From positions 1,240,001-1,304,000 of the forward strand of contig CAUVWY020000009.1 of NCBI GenBank assembly GCA_963555775.3: a DNA stretch of 64,000 bases. The letters are read 5' to 3'. Shown here piece after piece: positions 27,075 through 35,877 of this stretch (position 1 is its first letter; the number at the start of each line of letters is the position of its first letter). The position numbers and the translations under genes are program-made. A model generated the notes under the pieces. That model was not told the DNA's origin and searched no databases. It worked only from the letters and a program-made list of their open reading frames with translations. The stretch is from JAJEDW01 sp963555775 (GTDB lineage: Bacteria; Acidobacteriota; Terriglobia; 20CM-2-55-15).

Positions 27075-29528
27075 TTACTCGTACCGCAGCGCCTCGAGCG
27101 GATCGAGACGGGACGCCCGGATGGCCGGCAGGACGCCGGCGGTCAGGATCGCTGCGAGCAAAATCGGCAGGACGATGACGTAGGCCATCGAATCCTCGGG
27201 TTCGATGCTGTAGAGGTACGTGCCGAGAACGCGGCTGAACGCGATCGATCCCGCCAGGCCCAGGGCCACCCCGAACGCCGCTGTTACCAGAACACGTCGG
27301 AGGACCTCGAAGAAAAGCCGGGACCGCTGGGCGCCGAGCGCCATCCGGACCCCGAGCTCCCGGACCCGCCGGTCCACGGCGTATGACACGACCGAATACA
27401 CGCCCACGGCGGCCAGCAGAAGGGCGATCCCGGAGAAACACCCCAGAAGGATACCGAAGAACTTGTCGCGGTCGATCTGGCCGGCGAACCGGTCCGTCAT
27501 CCAGTTGACCTGGACCCGGGCCGAGGGATCGATTCCGATAATCGCCTCCTCGATCCGCTGGGGGGGCACCGTTGTCCGGGCGACCAGCAGCTCTCCCATC
27601 ATCGAGGGACCCTGGGTCCGGAAGATATGCCCCGACGGAAGATAGACCGTCTGATCGAGTTCCTGGTTCCGTATTGCGCGCCGGACATCGCCGACAACGC
27701 CGATGACGGTCAACCTGATCGGATCTCCTTCCGTCGCCGCATACTCGAGCCGCTGGCCGATCGGGCTGCGGCCCGGCCAGTACATTCGCGCCACCGACTC
27801 GGAGACGATGGTCACCGGCGCGGCGTCGCGCGCCTCGGCCGGTGTGAACCCCCGCCCTTCGAGAACCGGAACGTCGAGCACGTCGAAGTACTCGCTCGAA
27901 ACGGCATTGAAGCCGAACAGGCGGAAGCCGGCCGCAACCAGGGCATCCCGCCGGCTGCCGCCGGTTTCCACGTTCGGAGGGATGGCTGAGGCGTCGGACG
28001 CCCTGAAGAACCTCGACGTTGATCGGAATCCCGAAAGGGTGTCCGTGAACGCCACGGCGTTGCCCTCCGCCATCGGGCCCAGCGCGGTCCGGATCTCTTC
28101 GAAGACCGTCTCGAAACGCGGCGTCGGATAGTCCGTCGGCAAGCGGACCGCAATGACGGCCACGCGCTCCGGGTCGAAGCCCCAGTCGACTGTCGCCAGG
28201 CGCCAGAAACTGTGCATCGCGATACCCCCGCCCACGACCAGGACCAATGTCATTCCGATCTGGAGGCCCGTGAGCCCGTCCTGAAACAGACGGTACCGCC
28301 GGTCGATGGTGGCGGATCGGGTCGCGATCGAGAGCGCGTCTCGCAGCTTCGCCCCCGAGGCGCGAATCGCCGGGACCAGGGCGATCAACACGGACGATAG
28401 CAGCGACACTCCGATCGCAAAGAGCCACACGTTCCGATCGACGCCGATATCGAGCCGGCGGGGAATGACGTTGGGAAGCGTCCCGCCCAGAGCCCGGGTC
28501 GCCCCCGCCGCGACAAGCGTCCCCACGAGGCCTCCCGCCAGGCCGACCAGGAGTGTCCGCGTCAGTATGAGGCGGGCCAGACGCCACCGCGTCGCGCCCA
28601 GGGCCGAGCGGACGGCGAGCTCGCCTTCGAACTGAGGCAGCCGGGCCAGTTCCAAGCCCGCGAGGTTGGCAATCCCGACCAGCAGTACCGCCAGGACGGC
28701 GCCAAAGAAAAGAATGATCGTTCCGCGCTCGTTGGCGGATCCGTACCGATCGGCCAGCGGCTTGATCGCCAAGTCATGGCCGGCCATCCGATCCCCGCCG
28801 GCGCCGATCACCCCAGCCTTGATCGCTTCGAGTTCGGTTTCCGCTTCTTCGATCGTGACGCCGGGCCGGAGGCGTCCGATCGCCGGATACATGTTGGTGG
28901 CAGGAACCCGCGGACCGGAACCCAGGGGCACCCAGAAATGCGGCGGGGCTTCCAGGTCCTCGGGAGACCTGAAGTCGGGTGGGAGCACGCCCACGACCAC
29001 CAGTTGCGGATACTCCGGATGGCGGATCGTCTGCCCGACGACCTCCGGAGTCCCTCCCAGCCGCGTCTGCCAGTAGGCATGGCTGATGATCGCCACCGGC
29101 TCCGCGCCGGGCCGGTCGTCATCGGGGGTGAAATGACGTCCGAGAATCGGATCGACCCGGAGCAGAACCGGGAAGAAATCCGCAGGTACGCGTACCAGGT
29201 ACTGGTCGGCACCGCGTTCCATCAGCGGCGTCAGCGTGGCAATGAGTGCGACGGTCTCGAAGCTGCGACTCACTTCCCGGAACTCGTCGATCGCATCGGT
29301 GTTGAGGACGTCGCTCCTGGTCACGGAAATCGTGTTCGAGAACGCAACCAGCTGCTCGGGCTCGTCGTAGGGGATGGGCTTGAAAATGACGCCGTAGACG
29401 ACGCTGAACACTGCCGTGCTGGCCCCGATCGTGACGGCCAGGATTCCGATGATGGTGAGCGTGTAGGCCGGACGCTTTACCAGAAAGCGAACCGCGTAGC
29501 GGACATCGACAAAAAAGTTTTCAAACAT
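27075..29528 (-). CDS. ADOP-type ABC transporter permease (MacB/FtsX-like)
   Basis: An 817-residue inner-membrane permease of the acidobacterial duplicated orphan permease group. It starts FENFFVDVRYAVRFLVKRPA then LTIIGILAVTIGASTAVFSV, the characteristic ADOP opening. Two MacB periplasmic-core/FtsX units follow: the first with ANLAGLELARLPQFEGELAV RSALGATRWRLARLILTRTL, the second with VGVYSVVSYAVDRRVRELGV and RMALGAQRSRLFFEVLRRVL, ending in ILTAGVLPAIRASRLDPLEA. No ATPase gene is adjacent, hence orphan. Substrate is unknown; many copies per genome is the rule in Acidobacteriota, which is why this gene points to that phylum. Confidence 0.92.
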   Translation of the reverse strand: MFENFFVDVRYAVRFLVKRPAYTLTIIGILAVTIGASTAVFSVVYGVIFKPIPYDEPEQLVAFSNTISVTRSDVLNTDAIDEFREVSRSFETVALIATLTPLMERGADQYLVRVPADFFPVLLRVDPILGRHFTPDDDRPGAEPVAIISHAYWQTRLGGTPEVVGQTIRHPEYPQLVVVGVLPPDFRSPEDLEAPPHFWVPLGSGPRVPATNMYPAIGRLRPGVTIEEAETELEAIKAGVIGAGGDRMAGHDLAIKPLADRYGSANERGTIILFFGAVLAVLLVGIANLAGLELARLPQFEGELAVRSALGATRWRLARLILTRTLLVGLAGGLVGTLVAAGATRALGGTLPNVIPRRLDIGVDRNVWLFAIGVSLLSSVLIALVPAIRASGAKLRDALSIATRSATIDRRYRLFQDGLTGLQIGMTLVLVVGGGIAMHSFWRLATVDWGFDPERVAVIAVRLPTDYPTPRFETVFEEIRTALGPMAEGNAVAFTDTLSGFRSTSRFFRASDASAIPPNVETGGSRRDALVAAGFRLFGFNAVSSEYFDVLDVPVLEGRGFTPAEARDAAPVTIVSESVARMYWPGRSPIGQRLEYAATEGDPIRLTVIGVVGDVRRAIRNQELDQTVYLPSGHIFRTQGPSMMGELLVARTTVPPQRIEEAIIGIDPSARVQVNWMTDRFAGQIDRDKFFGILLGCFSGIALLLAAVGVYSVVSYAVDRRVRELGVRMALGAQRSRLFFEVLRRVLVTAAFGVALGLAGSIAFSRVLGTYLYSIEPEDSMAYVIVLPILLAAILTAGVLPAIRASRLDPLEALRYE

Positions 29529-29751
29529 GTGCCCGATTCGTATTTTCGGAGAAGGATTGCCTCGGTCCCGATGTTCCCGCAGGATGCCACAGCTTCTCCA
29601 TTAGTAACTACCGAAAAGCCCCGAGCAACCGCGACCTCTGAACTCCGCACACAGTCCACGCTCTGATATTCTTTCGATCCTGGAGCATAGGAATCGAACG
29701 GCTGTCGACGACAGGCAGCGCGCCAGGATCGGCAATCAAGACGCCACCAGA

Positions 29752-30546
29752 GTGAAAATACCGGGCCACACCGTACTTGGCGGACCGATCGGACGGTTTC
29801 TTGGGGTCCCCACCATCCTGCTTGGCGCCGTGCTCGCATACGCGCAGGCCGCTGGTCTTTCCGTCACGCCACGCGCGCTCACATACGCCGCGTATCTCTT
29901 CGCACCGGTCTTGTTGCTGCTTCTTTGTCGGGATAGCCGCAGCCGATGGGCTCCTCTATGCGGACTCGCCGCGGTCAGTCTCTTCTGGCTGCCGATCGAG
30001 TTCGACCTGCTGCCCTCACTTCCGATTCCGCCGCCGGATGGTTACGACGTCAGTCGTGGCGTTGGAATCATTGCGGCTTTCTATCTGTTTCTCGTGGCAT
30101 GGCCGCTTGACGGGATCGGATGCACTCTTGCGCTCGAAAGACGGGACTTCGGATTCGCCGGCGCGGCGTGGGCGGCATACGCAGTCGTTGCCGTGCCGCT
30201 CGGGCTCCTCACCGGTTTTTTGACATGGCGCCCCGATGTCGACGTTGCGGGCCTCATCGCGACGCCGGTGATTGTCTATACGACCACGGCCCTGCCTGAG
30301 GAGTTTCTCTTCAGAGGGGTGATTCAGAATCTCCTGACACGCTGGTGGGGACCGCGTGTCGGGCTCGGTGCCGCAGCCATCGTCTTCGGTCTCGCGCACC
30401 TGCCCGATCTTCGATATGTGCTTCTCGCCACGCTGGCAGGTCTCGTGTATGGGTGGGTGTATGCCCGGACCCGAAAGATTACGGCGTCGGCCCTGACTCA
30501 CACCGCGGTGAACTGGGTCTGGAGGTTGTTCTTGTCGTATCCATAA
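29752..30546 (+). CDS. CPBP-family intramembrane metalloprotease
   Basis: A 264-residue polytopic membrane protein with about seven hydrophobic segments. The family motifs are clear: ALPEEFLFRGVIQN (Glu-Glu plus Arg), FGLAHLPDLRYVLLATLAG with its His, and a final LTHTAVNWVW. CPBP proteins include Rce1-like prenyl-protein proteases and bacteriocin-immunity proteins. No linked substrate gene is seen. The start is GTG at 29752. It is divergent from the ADOP permease across a 223-bp gap in which I see no further feature. Confidence 0.85.
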   Translation: MKIPGHTVLGGPIGRFLGVPTILLGAVLAYAQAAGLSVTPRALTYAAYLFAPVLLLLLCRDSRSRWAPLCGLAAVSLFWLPIEFDLLPSLPIPPPDGYDVSRGVGIIAAFYLFLVAWPLDGIGCTLALERRDFGFAGAAWAAYAVVAVPLGLLTGFLTWRPDVDVAGLIATPVIVYTTTALPEEFLFRGVIQNLLTRWWGPRVGLGAAAIVFGLAHLPDLRYVLLATLAGLVYGWVYARTRKITASALTHTAVNWVWRLFLSYP

Positions 30547-30755
30547 GGAGGAGCGGTCATGGATTGCCGGTTTCGGACGTCAACCCCGAGGTCAAGACCG
30601 GGAGCGCGCGGTTTTCATCTTCGGCCCCATGGTTTTTCCACGTGGCACGTACCGGATACAACCGCCGCGCCCGTTACGGCACCGGCAGTTCCGACCGCTC
30701 GGTCCATGTCATAATGCGGGTCGATTCATGGACGACTGCCGTTAAGGACACGCCG

Positions 30756-31148
30756 ATGAAAACGGAAAAACTGTATGAGGCCGCCTATCCCTTCGCGGAC
30801 GATGTACTCGCCCTGCCGGTGGAAGATCTCGATCGGGCCGTGAAGTGGTATGGCGACGCCTTCGGACTCAGTGAGATCCAACGGCGCGACGATCCGGCGC
30901 CTGCCGTGATTCTCGAACGTGACGGCGTTCAGATCGGCTTCGCAGTCAACGGCGGCGATGCCGCCAACGAAGGTGCGGCAATCCGGGTGACCGACATCCA
31001 ACGGGCTCGGGACGAGCTGGAAGCCAGAGGAGTCAAAACTGGGAGCTGGCGTGTGGATAAGCGCGACGGACGAAAACTGCAGGTGTTCTTCGTCGTCGCA
31101 CCCGATGGGCTGTGTTACTACTTCCATCAGCCAATCGGCGACGCCTGA
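30756..31148 (+). CDS. VOC-superfamily (glyoxalase/dioxygenase-like) protein
   Basis: A 130-residue VOC-fold protein: VLALPVEDLDRAVKWYGDAFG starts the first beta-alpha-beta-beta-beta unit and IRVTDIQRARDELEARGVKT the second, ending in VVAPDGLCYYFHQP. Members bind a metal and act as glyoxalases, dioxygenases or resistance proteins. The ligand residues cannot be assigned with confidence. The ATG at 30756 starts the domain; the frame is open further upstream without coding appearance. It ends 38 bp before the fumarase start, so the two may be co-transcribed. Confidence 0.8.
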   Translation: MKTEKLYEAAYPFADDVLALPVEDLDRAVKWYGDAFGLSEIQRRDDPAPAVILERDGVQIGFAVNGGDAANEGAAIRVTDIQRARDELEARGVKTGSWRVDKRDGRKLQVFFVVAPDGLCYYFHQPIGDA

Positions 31149-31186
31149 GTCCCTGGCAGCCTGTGGTGGATCCGGCGGGTAACGAT

Positions 31187-32701
31187 ATGAACAAGAACAC
31201 GTTTCGAACCAACATTCTGGAGTTGATCCGCCGGACATCCGCATTCCTGCCGCCCGACGTCCAGCAAGTCATCGACCTCCAGCGCAAACTCGAAGCCGCG
31301 AATTCCAAAGCCGACTTCGCGATGGAGTTGGTGGCGCAGAACATCGGTCTGGCCAAGGCCCGTTCCCTGCCCATATGCCAGGACACCGGGACCATCACGT
31401 TCTACGTCGACACACCCATCGGGGCGGACCAGATCGAGATTGCCGAACTTTGCCGGGAGGCCGTCGTTGAAGCCACGTCACTCGGATACTTGCGCCAGAA
31501 CTCGGTCGACAGCGTGGACGGCACGAATTCCGGAAACAATCTGGGGCCCGGCAGTCCCGTCTTTCATTGGGAACAGACACGCGACCCCGACATTCGCGTC
31601 CGTCTGATCTTGAAGGGGGGCGGGTGCGAAAACATGAGCGCCCAATACAGCCTGCCGACCGAGATTCAGGGCAAGCAGGCCAACCGTGACCTGGAGGGGG
31701 TACGGGCCTGCATCCTGGACGCGGTGTGGAAGGCGCAAGGCAAGGGCTGCGGTCCGGGTTTTTTGGGTGTCGCGATCGGCGGAGACCGGGCCACTGGTCT
31801 CGACTTCGCAAAGCGTCAGTTACTGCGGATGACCGACGATCACAGTCCCGACCCCGCCCTGGCCACACTGGAAGCGCGGATCATGCAGGAAGCCAACGCG
31901 CTCGACATCGGACCCATGGGCTTTTCGGGAAAGTTCACGATCGGCTGCTGCAAAGTGGGCAAGTTGAATCGACTGCCGGCGTCGTTCTTCGTCTCCGTCG
32001 CATACATGTGCTGGGCGTTTCGCCGGCGCGGCGTCGTGCTCGATCTCGGCGGCAACGTCGTGGAATGGCACTACGGCGCGGATCACGAGTTTCGAGAAGA
32101 GGCGCCGATGCCCGATCTGACGCTGCCGGCCACCGCAACGGTTCGGCTGGAAACGCCCTTGACCGAGGCCGATGTCCGCGGGCTGAAGGTCGGTGACGTG
32201 GTTCTGCTCGACGGCATCGTCTTCACTGGGCGCGACGCCGTCCACAAGTACCTGCACGAGGGCGGCGAACTGGAAGCCATTCGCGGCGGGGTCATCTACC
32301 ATTGCGGCCCGGTCGTCCTCGAAGAAAACGGAGAGCGCCGCGTGGTGGCGGCCGGCCCCACGACATCGATCCGCGAAGAACCGTACCAGGCCGATATCAT
32401 CGAGCGATTCGGGATCAAGGCCGTCATCGGGAAAGGGGGAATGGGACCCAAAACCCAGAAGGCCTGCCAGGAACACGGGTGCGTCTACCTGCACGGCATC
32501 GGCGGCGCCGCGCAGATCTACGCTCGGTGCGTCCAGCGTATCCTCGGCGTCAGCCTTGAACAGTTCGGAAGTCCCGAGGCGGTCTGGGAACTCGAAGTGC
32601 GCGATTTCCCGGCCGTTGTCACGATCGACAGCCACGGGAACAACCTTCAGCAGGTCGTCGCCGACAAGTCACGCGAATCGCTGGTCACGACACTGGCCTG
32701 A
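31187..32701 (+). CDS. fumarate hydratase, class I (iron-sulfur)
   Basis: A 504-residue class I fumarase that interconverts fumarate and malate in the TCA cycle with a [4Fe-4S] cluster. Alpha and beta parts are fused, as in FumA/FumB. The cluster cysteines appear in PICQDTGTITFY, GGGCENMSAQYS and TIGCCKVGKLNR. The beta part has LLDGIVFTGRDAVHKYLHEG and IIERFGIKAVIGKGGMG. The ATG at 31187 is chosen; a longer frame reaches back into the VOC gene. The stop codon directly abuts the repeat-bounded element starting at 32702. Confidence 0.93.
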   Translation: MNKNTFRTNILELIRRTSAFLPPDVQQVIDLQRKLEAANSKADFAMELVAQNIGLAKARSLPICQDTGTITFYVDTPIGADQIEIAELCREAVVEATSLGYLRQNSVDSVDGTNSGNNLGPGSPVFHWEQTRDPDIRVRLILKGGGCENMSAQYSLPTEIQGKQANRDLEGVRACILDAVWKAQGKGCGPGFLGVAIGGDRATGLDFAKRQLLRMTDDHSPDPALATLEARIMQEANALDIGPMGFSGKFTIGCCKVGKLNRLPASFFVSVAYMCWAFRRRGVVLDLGGNVVEWHYGADHEFREEAPMPDLTLPATATVRLETPLTEADVRGLKVGDVVLLDGIVFTGRDAVHKYLHEGGELEAIRGGVIYHCGPVVLEENGERRVVAAGPTTSIREEPYQADIIERFGIKAVIGKGGMGPKTQKACQEHGCVYLHGIGGAAQIYARCVQRILGVSLEQFGSPEAVWELEVRDFPAVVTIDSHGNNLQQVVADKSRESLVTTLA

Positions 32702-32944
32702 CTTTCTCACGGGTTTTCGTCGCGAAGAGTCGGAGACGCCGTCAGAGCAAGGCGCGCGCCCGGAGGGCACCGGAGGCGTACTTCTTACTGCCGCACGGAG
32801 GTGCGCTTTGGACGGTACGTCGAGGTGTAAGCGATCATCAGAAAGTGAAGTTTTTTGGACTCTCGCCGGTTTTTTACATCATCATCCGCGCCGAAGGCGC
32901 GTTCTCGATACAAGGCGATTCCTGCGTGGGTTATCGTGGCACGT

Positions 32945-33370
32945 ATGCCCATCTCCAGAGTAGATGAACTGTCGGACGGCCTTAGACTACGTTCATGTTG
33001 TGACCCAAGCTGCGGTGTGATGTTCACGATCTGCTTGGGCTGTGATCGCGGACAGCGCTACTGCAGCGTTACCTGTAGACAGAGGAGGCGACAACAGCAA
33101 GTCCGCGCCGCTGGTCGCCGCTATCAAGCGTCTCCGAAGGGAAAGCTGTGCCATTCGTTGCGCCAGCTAGAGTATCGAAGACGCCAGTCCCGGGCAGACG
33201 TGACGCATCAGCCTGTGCGTTCGGTCACGAACTCGCGCGATCACGAGCGCCTGCCTCTGTCTCAGTGCGTGAAATGCCTGCGTCACAGCGCCTGGATTGA
33301 CCCCTTCGCCAACTTTCGTCCTCCTCAACGGCGACTGGGCCGTCCCAGGGCTCCCGCGAGACGTTCATGA
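32945..33370 (+). CDS. small Cys-rich zinc-ribbon-like protein in a repeat-bounded element
   Basis: A 141-residue basic protein with two cysteine knuckles: SCCDPSCGVMFTICLGCDRG and QRYCSVTCRQRRRQQQ, followed by AAGRRYQASPKGKLCHSLRQ, LEYRRRQSR and a VTHQ motif. A second, weaker pair (QCVKCLRH) lies near the C-terminus. From memory, small proteins of this type (zinc-ribbon start, GRRYQ-S repeat-like centre, VTHQ) are widespread in bacterial mobile DNA with no known function. The arginine-rich centre suggests nucleic-acid binding. The ATG at 32945 is used; the open frame begins at a TTG at 32855. Whether it is expressed is unknown. Confidence 0.6.
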   Translation: MPISRVDELSDGLRLRSCCDPSCGVMFTICLGCDRGQRYCSVTCRQRRRQQQVRAAGRRYQASPKGKLCHSLRQLEYRRRQSRADVTHQPVRSVTNSRDHERLPLSQCVKCLRHSAWIDPFANFRPPQRRLGRPRAPARRS

Positions 33371-33445
33371 TTGATCGGCGCGTGTTCAAAAAACCGCGGT
33401 TTCTCGTGATCGGCAACAGTCGAGGAGCCCGACCGCGCTTGATCC

Positions 33446-33517
33446 GGCGCGAGGAACGCGCCGCTACGCGCCCGGCGCGAGGAACGCGCCGTACGCGCCC
33501 GGCGCGAGGAACGCGCC
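33446..33517. repeat. three tandem copies of a 17-bp hairpin repeat
   Basis: GGCGCGAGGAACGCGCC occurs at 33446-33462, 33474-33490 and 33501-33517, with spacers of 10-11 bp (period 27-28). Each copy is a 6-bp stem with a 5-base loop. The first is preceded by the tag CGCGCTTGATCC. The same unit occurs at 11991-12007 and near 39.8 kb. Confidence 0.85.
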
Positions 33518-33695
33518 GTAGAACGCAGCACTGGCGGATGGATCCGGCGCTGTAGCAGACAACTCGTGAGAAAGGCGGGCTAGCCTGAGGAGCGGGCGGT
33601 GGGATCGTCGGAGCGATACCGGCAACGACGGTTCGTCAATGCGACCCCGGTGGTCCTCGAATCTTTCCGCCCTTCTTCTTGTATACTCGTCCCCA

Positions 33696-34565
33696 ATGTT
33701 TGGCCGTAGGACGGAAGGGGCCGTCGTCTGCCCCTCATGCGGAAACCTGGTGGGGGTTCGCGATGACGAATGTCTGAGTTGCGGGCGCAGGAACCCCGGT
33801 CTTTGGGGCTTCGCCCCGTTGCTGGCCGCGTTCGGCCGGGGACGCCTGGACGATGCATTCGTTCAGTTCGTGGTAGTCGCCTGTGCCGTCTTGTACGTCG
33901 CCTCGCTCGCGGTCGACTTTAGCAGCATCCAGATGGGCGGTCTGTTGAACTTCCTGTCTCCCGGCCGTCAGGGGCTGTTCCTTTTCGGCGCCAGCGGCGC
34001 ACTCCCCGTTTTCGGCTTCGATCGGTGGTGGACGGTCTTGAGCGCGACGTGGCTCCACGGCGGTCTGATCCACATCTTCTTCAACATGTATTGGGTCAAG
34101 ATGATCGGCCCGGCACTGATCGAGTTCTACGGTTTGAGCCGGATGATCATTATTTACGTGGTTGCCGGCGTGTCGGGATTCCTCATCACGTCCACGGTGG
34201 GATACATGTTTCCGTTTGCGCCGTCGCTACTCGGCGGCGCCTCGGATATGACGATCGGCGCGTCCGCCGCCATATTCGGGTTGATCGGGTCTCTTCTGTA
34301 CTACGGACGCCGCACCGGAAGTTCGGCCGTGTACCAGCAGGCCAGGCAGTGGGCCTTCTTTCTGTTTCTCTTCGGTCTGATCTTTCCCGGTATCGATAAC
34401 TGGGCGCACCTGGGCGGGTTCGCCGGCGGCTACTTCGTGTCGGCTTGGCTGGATCCCCTCCAACCCGAGCGCCTCGATCACACACTGATCGCGGTGGCTT
34501 GCCTGGTCCTGTCGGCTTTTTCGATCGTTCTGTCAGTTGTGCACGGATTGCAGTTTATTCCGTAG
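33696..34565 (+). CDS. rhomboid-family intramembrane serine protease with N-terminal zinc ribbon
   Basis: A 289-residue membrane protein. The N-terminal 30 residues hold two Cys pairs (VVCPSCGNLVGV and CLSCGRRNPG) forming a zinc ribbon. Rhomboid motifs follow: TWLHGGLIHIFFNMYWVKMI (His and Asn), the catalytic Ser in TIGASAAIFGLIGSL, and the catalytic His in NWAHLGGFAGGYF. Six or seven membrane helices are expected. It should cleave membrane proteins within the bilayer; the substrate is unknown. The ATG at 33696 begins just before the ribbon. The gene lies just after the repeat-bounded element. Confidence 0.9.
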   Translation: MFGRRTEGAVVCPSCGNLVGVRDDECLSCGRRNPGLWGFAPLLAAFGRGRLDDAFVQFVVVACAVLYVASLAVDFSSIQMGGLLNFLSPGRQGLFLFGASGALPVFGFDRWWTVLSATWLHGGLIHIFFNMYWVKMIGPALIEFYGLSRMIIIYVVAGVSGFLITSTVGYMFPFAPSLLGGASDMTIGASAAIFGLIGSLLYYGRRTGSSAVYQQARQWAFFLFLFGLIFPGIDNWAHLGGFAGGYFVSAWLDPLQPERLDHTLIAVACLVLSAFSIVLSVVHGLQFIP

Positions 34566-34645
34566 GGATACATTCGACGGGACGACGCAGGAACTGCGCA
34601 CCGCGGAGATGGGGAGACCTGTCAGCGGAATCGCGGCAGAACCGT

Positions 34646-34909
34646 TTACTGCTGTCGGGAATTCTTCTTGAATGCCTTGAAGAGCCCGAAACCCACGCTT
34701 CCGGCGATGGCGTACGGCACGGCCAGCAGGAAGACGATTCCGTGGCGGAAGCCTTCGGCCACCGCCTGTCCTTCGGGGGAGTTCTCAAGTGCGGTCCGGC
34801 ACATGGCACACTGACTCCAGCCAGTGCCTTCCATCGCGAGAATCGCAACCACGACGGCCGCGACCGCGGCGAGTGCTCCAGTTGTTTTTCCGGTGATCGT
34901 CATGTCCAT
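34646..34909 (-). CDS. small CxxC membrane protein of the cytochrome oxidase operon
   Basis: An 87-residue protein with two hydrophobic segments (TGALAAVAAVVVAILAME and GIVFLLAVPYAIAGSVGFGL) and between them QCAMCRTALENSPEGQAVAE, giving a CxxC motif facing the periplasm or cytoplasm. I do not know a named family. Its ATG overlaps the stop of the subunit IV gene by one base (TAATG at 34911-34907), so it is the last gene of the oxidase operon. A role in oxidase assembly or copper delivery is plausible but unproven. Confidence 0.7.
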   Translation of the reverse strand: MDMTITGKTTGALAAVAAVVVAILAMEGTGWSQCAMCRTALENSPEGQAVAEGFRHGIVFLLAVPYAIAGSVGFGLFKAFKKNSRQQ

Positions 34910-35217
34910 TACCTCAGTGTCAGGATCCGGGAGGTTGAATCGCCGGCATCCCACCAAATGAAGAAATAAAATATTATCGCCAGGATGATCGGGGTGAACG
35001 TGATCAGCACCAAGTCGAGCTTCTCCGAGCGCAGGTGCATGAAGAAGGCGCCGATCACGCCCACCTTCGCCAGCGTAATGCCGACCAGCAGCAGCGCCTT
35101 GAGCCCTCCGGGCATGGCATCGACGCTACCCACAACGAGCGCGAGCGTGGTCATGACCAACAACCAGATCCAAGTCTTCCAGTAGATTCCGTATCCGTGG
35201 TGAACTGCTTCAGACAT
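34909..35217 (-). CDS. cytochrome c oxidase subunit IV (CyoD/CtaF-like)
   Basis: A 102-residue membrane protein with three helices: IYWKTWIWLLVMTTLALVVG, GGLKALLLVGITLAKVGVIG and LDLVLITFTPIILAIIFYFF. The FFMHLRSEK loop between helices 2 and 3 is the hallmark of prokaryotic haem-copper oxidase subunit IV. It helps stabilise the oxidase rather than carry redox centres. The ATG at 35217 (MSEAVHHGYGIYWK) is preferred to the longer frame. It lies 19 bp after the subunit III gene. Confidence 0.87.
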   Translation of the reverse strand: MSEAVHHGYGIYWKTWIWLLVMTTLALVVGSVDAMPGGLKALLLVGITLAKVGVIGAFFMHLRSEKLDLVLITFTPIILAIIFYFFIWWDAGDSTSRILTLR

Positions 35218-35236
35218 CGATTGATTCCACTGCTCG

Positions 35237-35863
35237 CTAGAGCAAATAAAAGAAAGCGAAAATAAAAACCCAGACCACATCGATGAAGTGCCAGTACAAG
35301 CCGGCAATCTCAACCCGGTCGCCGGTGTATTTTCCCATATGTGCCCGGATAACGGTATAGAGCAGGAGTACCAGCCCTGTGAAAACGTGAAATCCGTGGA
35401 ATCCGGTCATCACAAAAAAGGCCGCGGTGAACTGGGGCACCTCGGGCATAAAGGGGTTAAACCACAGGCGGGCGCCTTCTTCGATGAAGTGATACCACTC
35501 GTAGGCTTGGGATCCGAGGAAGATCGTTCCCCCGATGATCGTCAGCCACAGGTACTTGACCGCTTCGCTCTTTCGTCCCTGCTGAGCCGCCCCGACCGCG
35601 ATCGCCATGACGCAACTCGAAGAAATCAGGGCGAACGTCATGAACGTGATCAGGTACATGCTGAACACTTCGTCCTGAGCGGGCCATGCCGGCGCTGTCA
35701 ACCGCATGAACCCATACGCGATAATGAACGCCACAAATGTCAGCGCGTCCGAAACGATAAAGATCCACATCATGAACTTGCCCCAACTCGTTCCGAAGGG
35801 ATTTGAACCCCCTCCCCAGGGTGAGGCCAGTATCCGTTCCTGTTCTCCGATGGTCGCTTCCAT
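35237..35863 (-). CDS. ctaE: cytochrome c oxidase subunit III
   Basis: A 208-residue haem-copper oxidase subunit III with about five transmembrane helices. Typical segments are GKFMMWIFIVSDALTFVAFI, LGSQAYEWYHFIEEG, FVMTGFHGFHVFTGLVLLL and the C-terminal YWHFIDVVWVFIFAFFYLL. Subunit III supports proton uptake and prevents turnover inactivation of subunit I. It is the second of two adjacent subunit III-type genes; this one has the more complete E-W-Y-H region. Confidence 0.9.
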   Translation of the reverse strand: MEATIGEQERILASPWGGGSNPFGTSWGKFMMWIFIVSDALTFVAFIIAYGFMRLTAPAWPAQDEVFSMYLITFMTFALISSSCVMAIAVGAAQQGRKSEAVKYLWLTIIGGTIFLGSQAYEWYHFIEEGARLWFNPFMPEVPQFTAAFFVMTGFHGFHVFTGLVLLLYTVIRAHMGKYTGDRVEIAGLYWHFIDVVWVFIFAFFYLL

Positions 35864-35877
35864 CCAGTACTCCTAAA

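Larger units (their letters stand above)
32702..33579. mobile_element. 0.88-kb element bounded by the same repeat ends as the 177-bp MITE
   Basis: The left end (32702-32745) repeats the minus-strand right half of the MITE at 11929-12105: CTTTCTC then GGGTTTTCGTCGCGAAGAGT and CGGAGACGCCGTCAG. The right end (33501-33579) repeats its other half: a hairpin copy, ACTGGCGGATG, GCAGACAACTCG and GAGAAAGGCGGG (33568-33579). The terminal inverted repeat is only GAGAAAG here because the left outer bases differ. Between the ends lie a Cys-rich ORF and three hairpin copies. No transposase is encoded, so movement would need a helper enzyme elsewhere. Confidence 0.6.

Noticed and set aside
26371..28587. A 738-codon minus-strand frame spanning lexA and the ADOP permease
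   Set aside because: It reads both known genes in a wrong frame and shows no conserved segments.
33446..33517. A three-unit array resembling a small CRISPR
   Set aside because: The repeat is a 17-bp palindrome with 10-11 bp spacers that are not unique in the CRISPR way, there are no cas genes, and the same unit occurs elsewhere singly.
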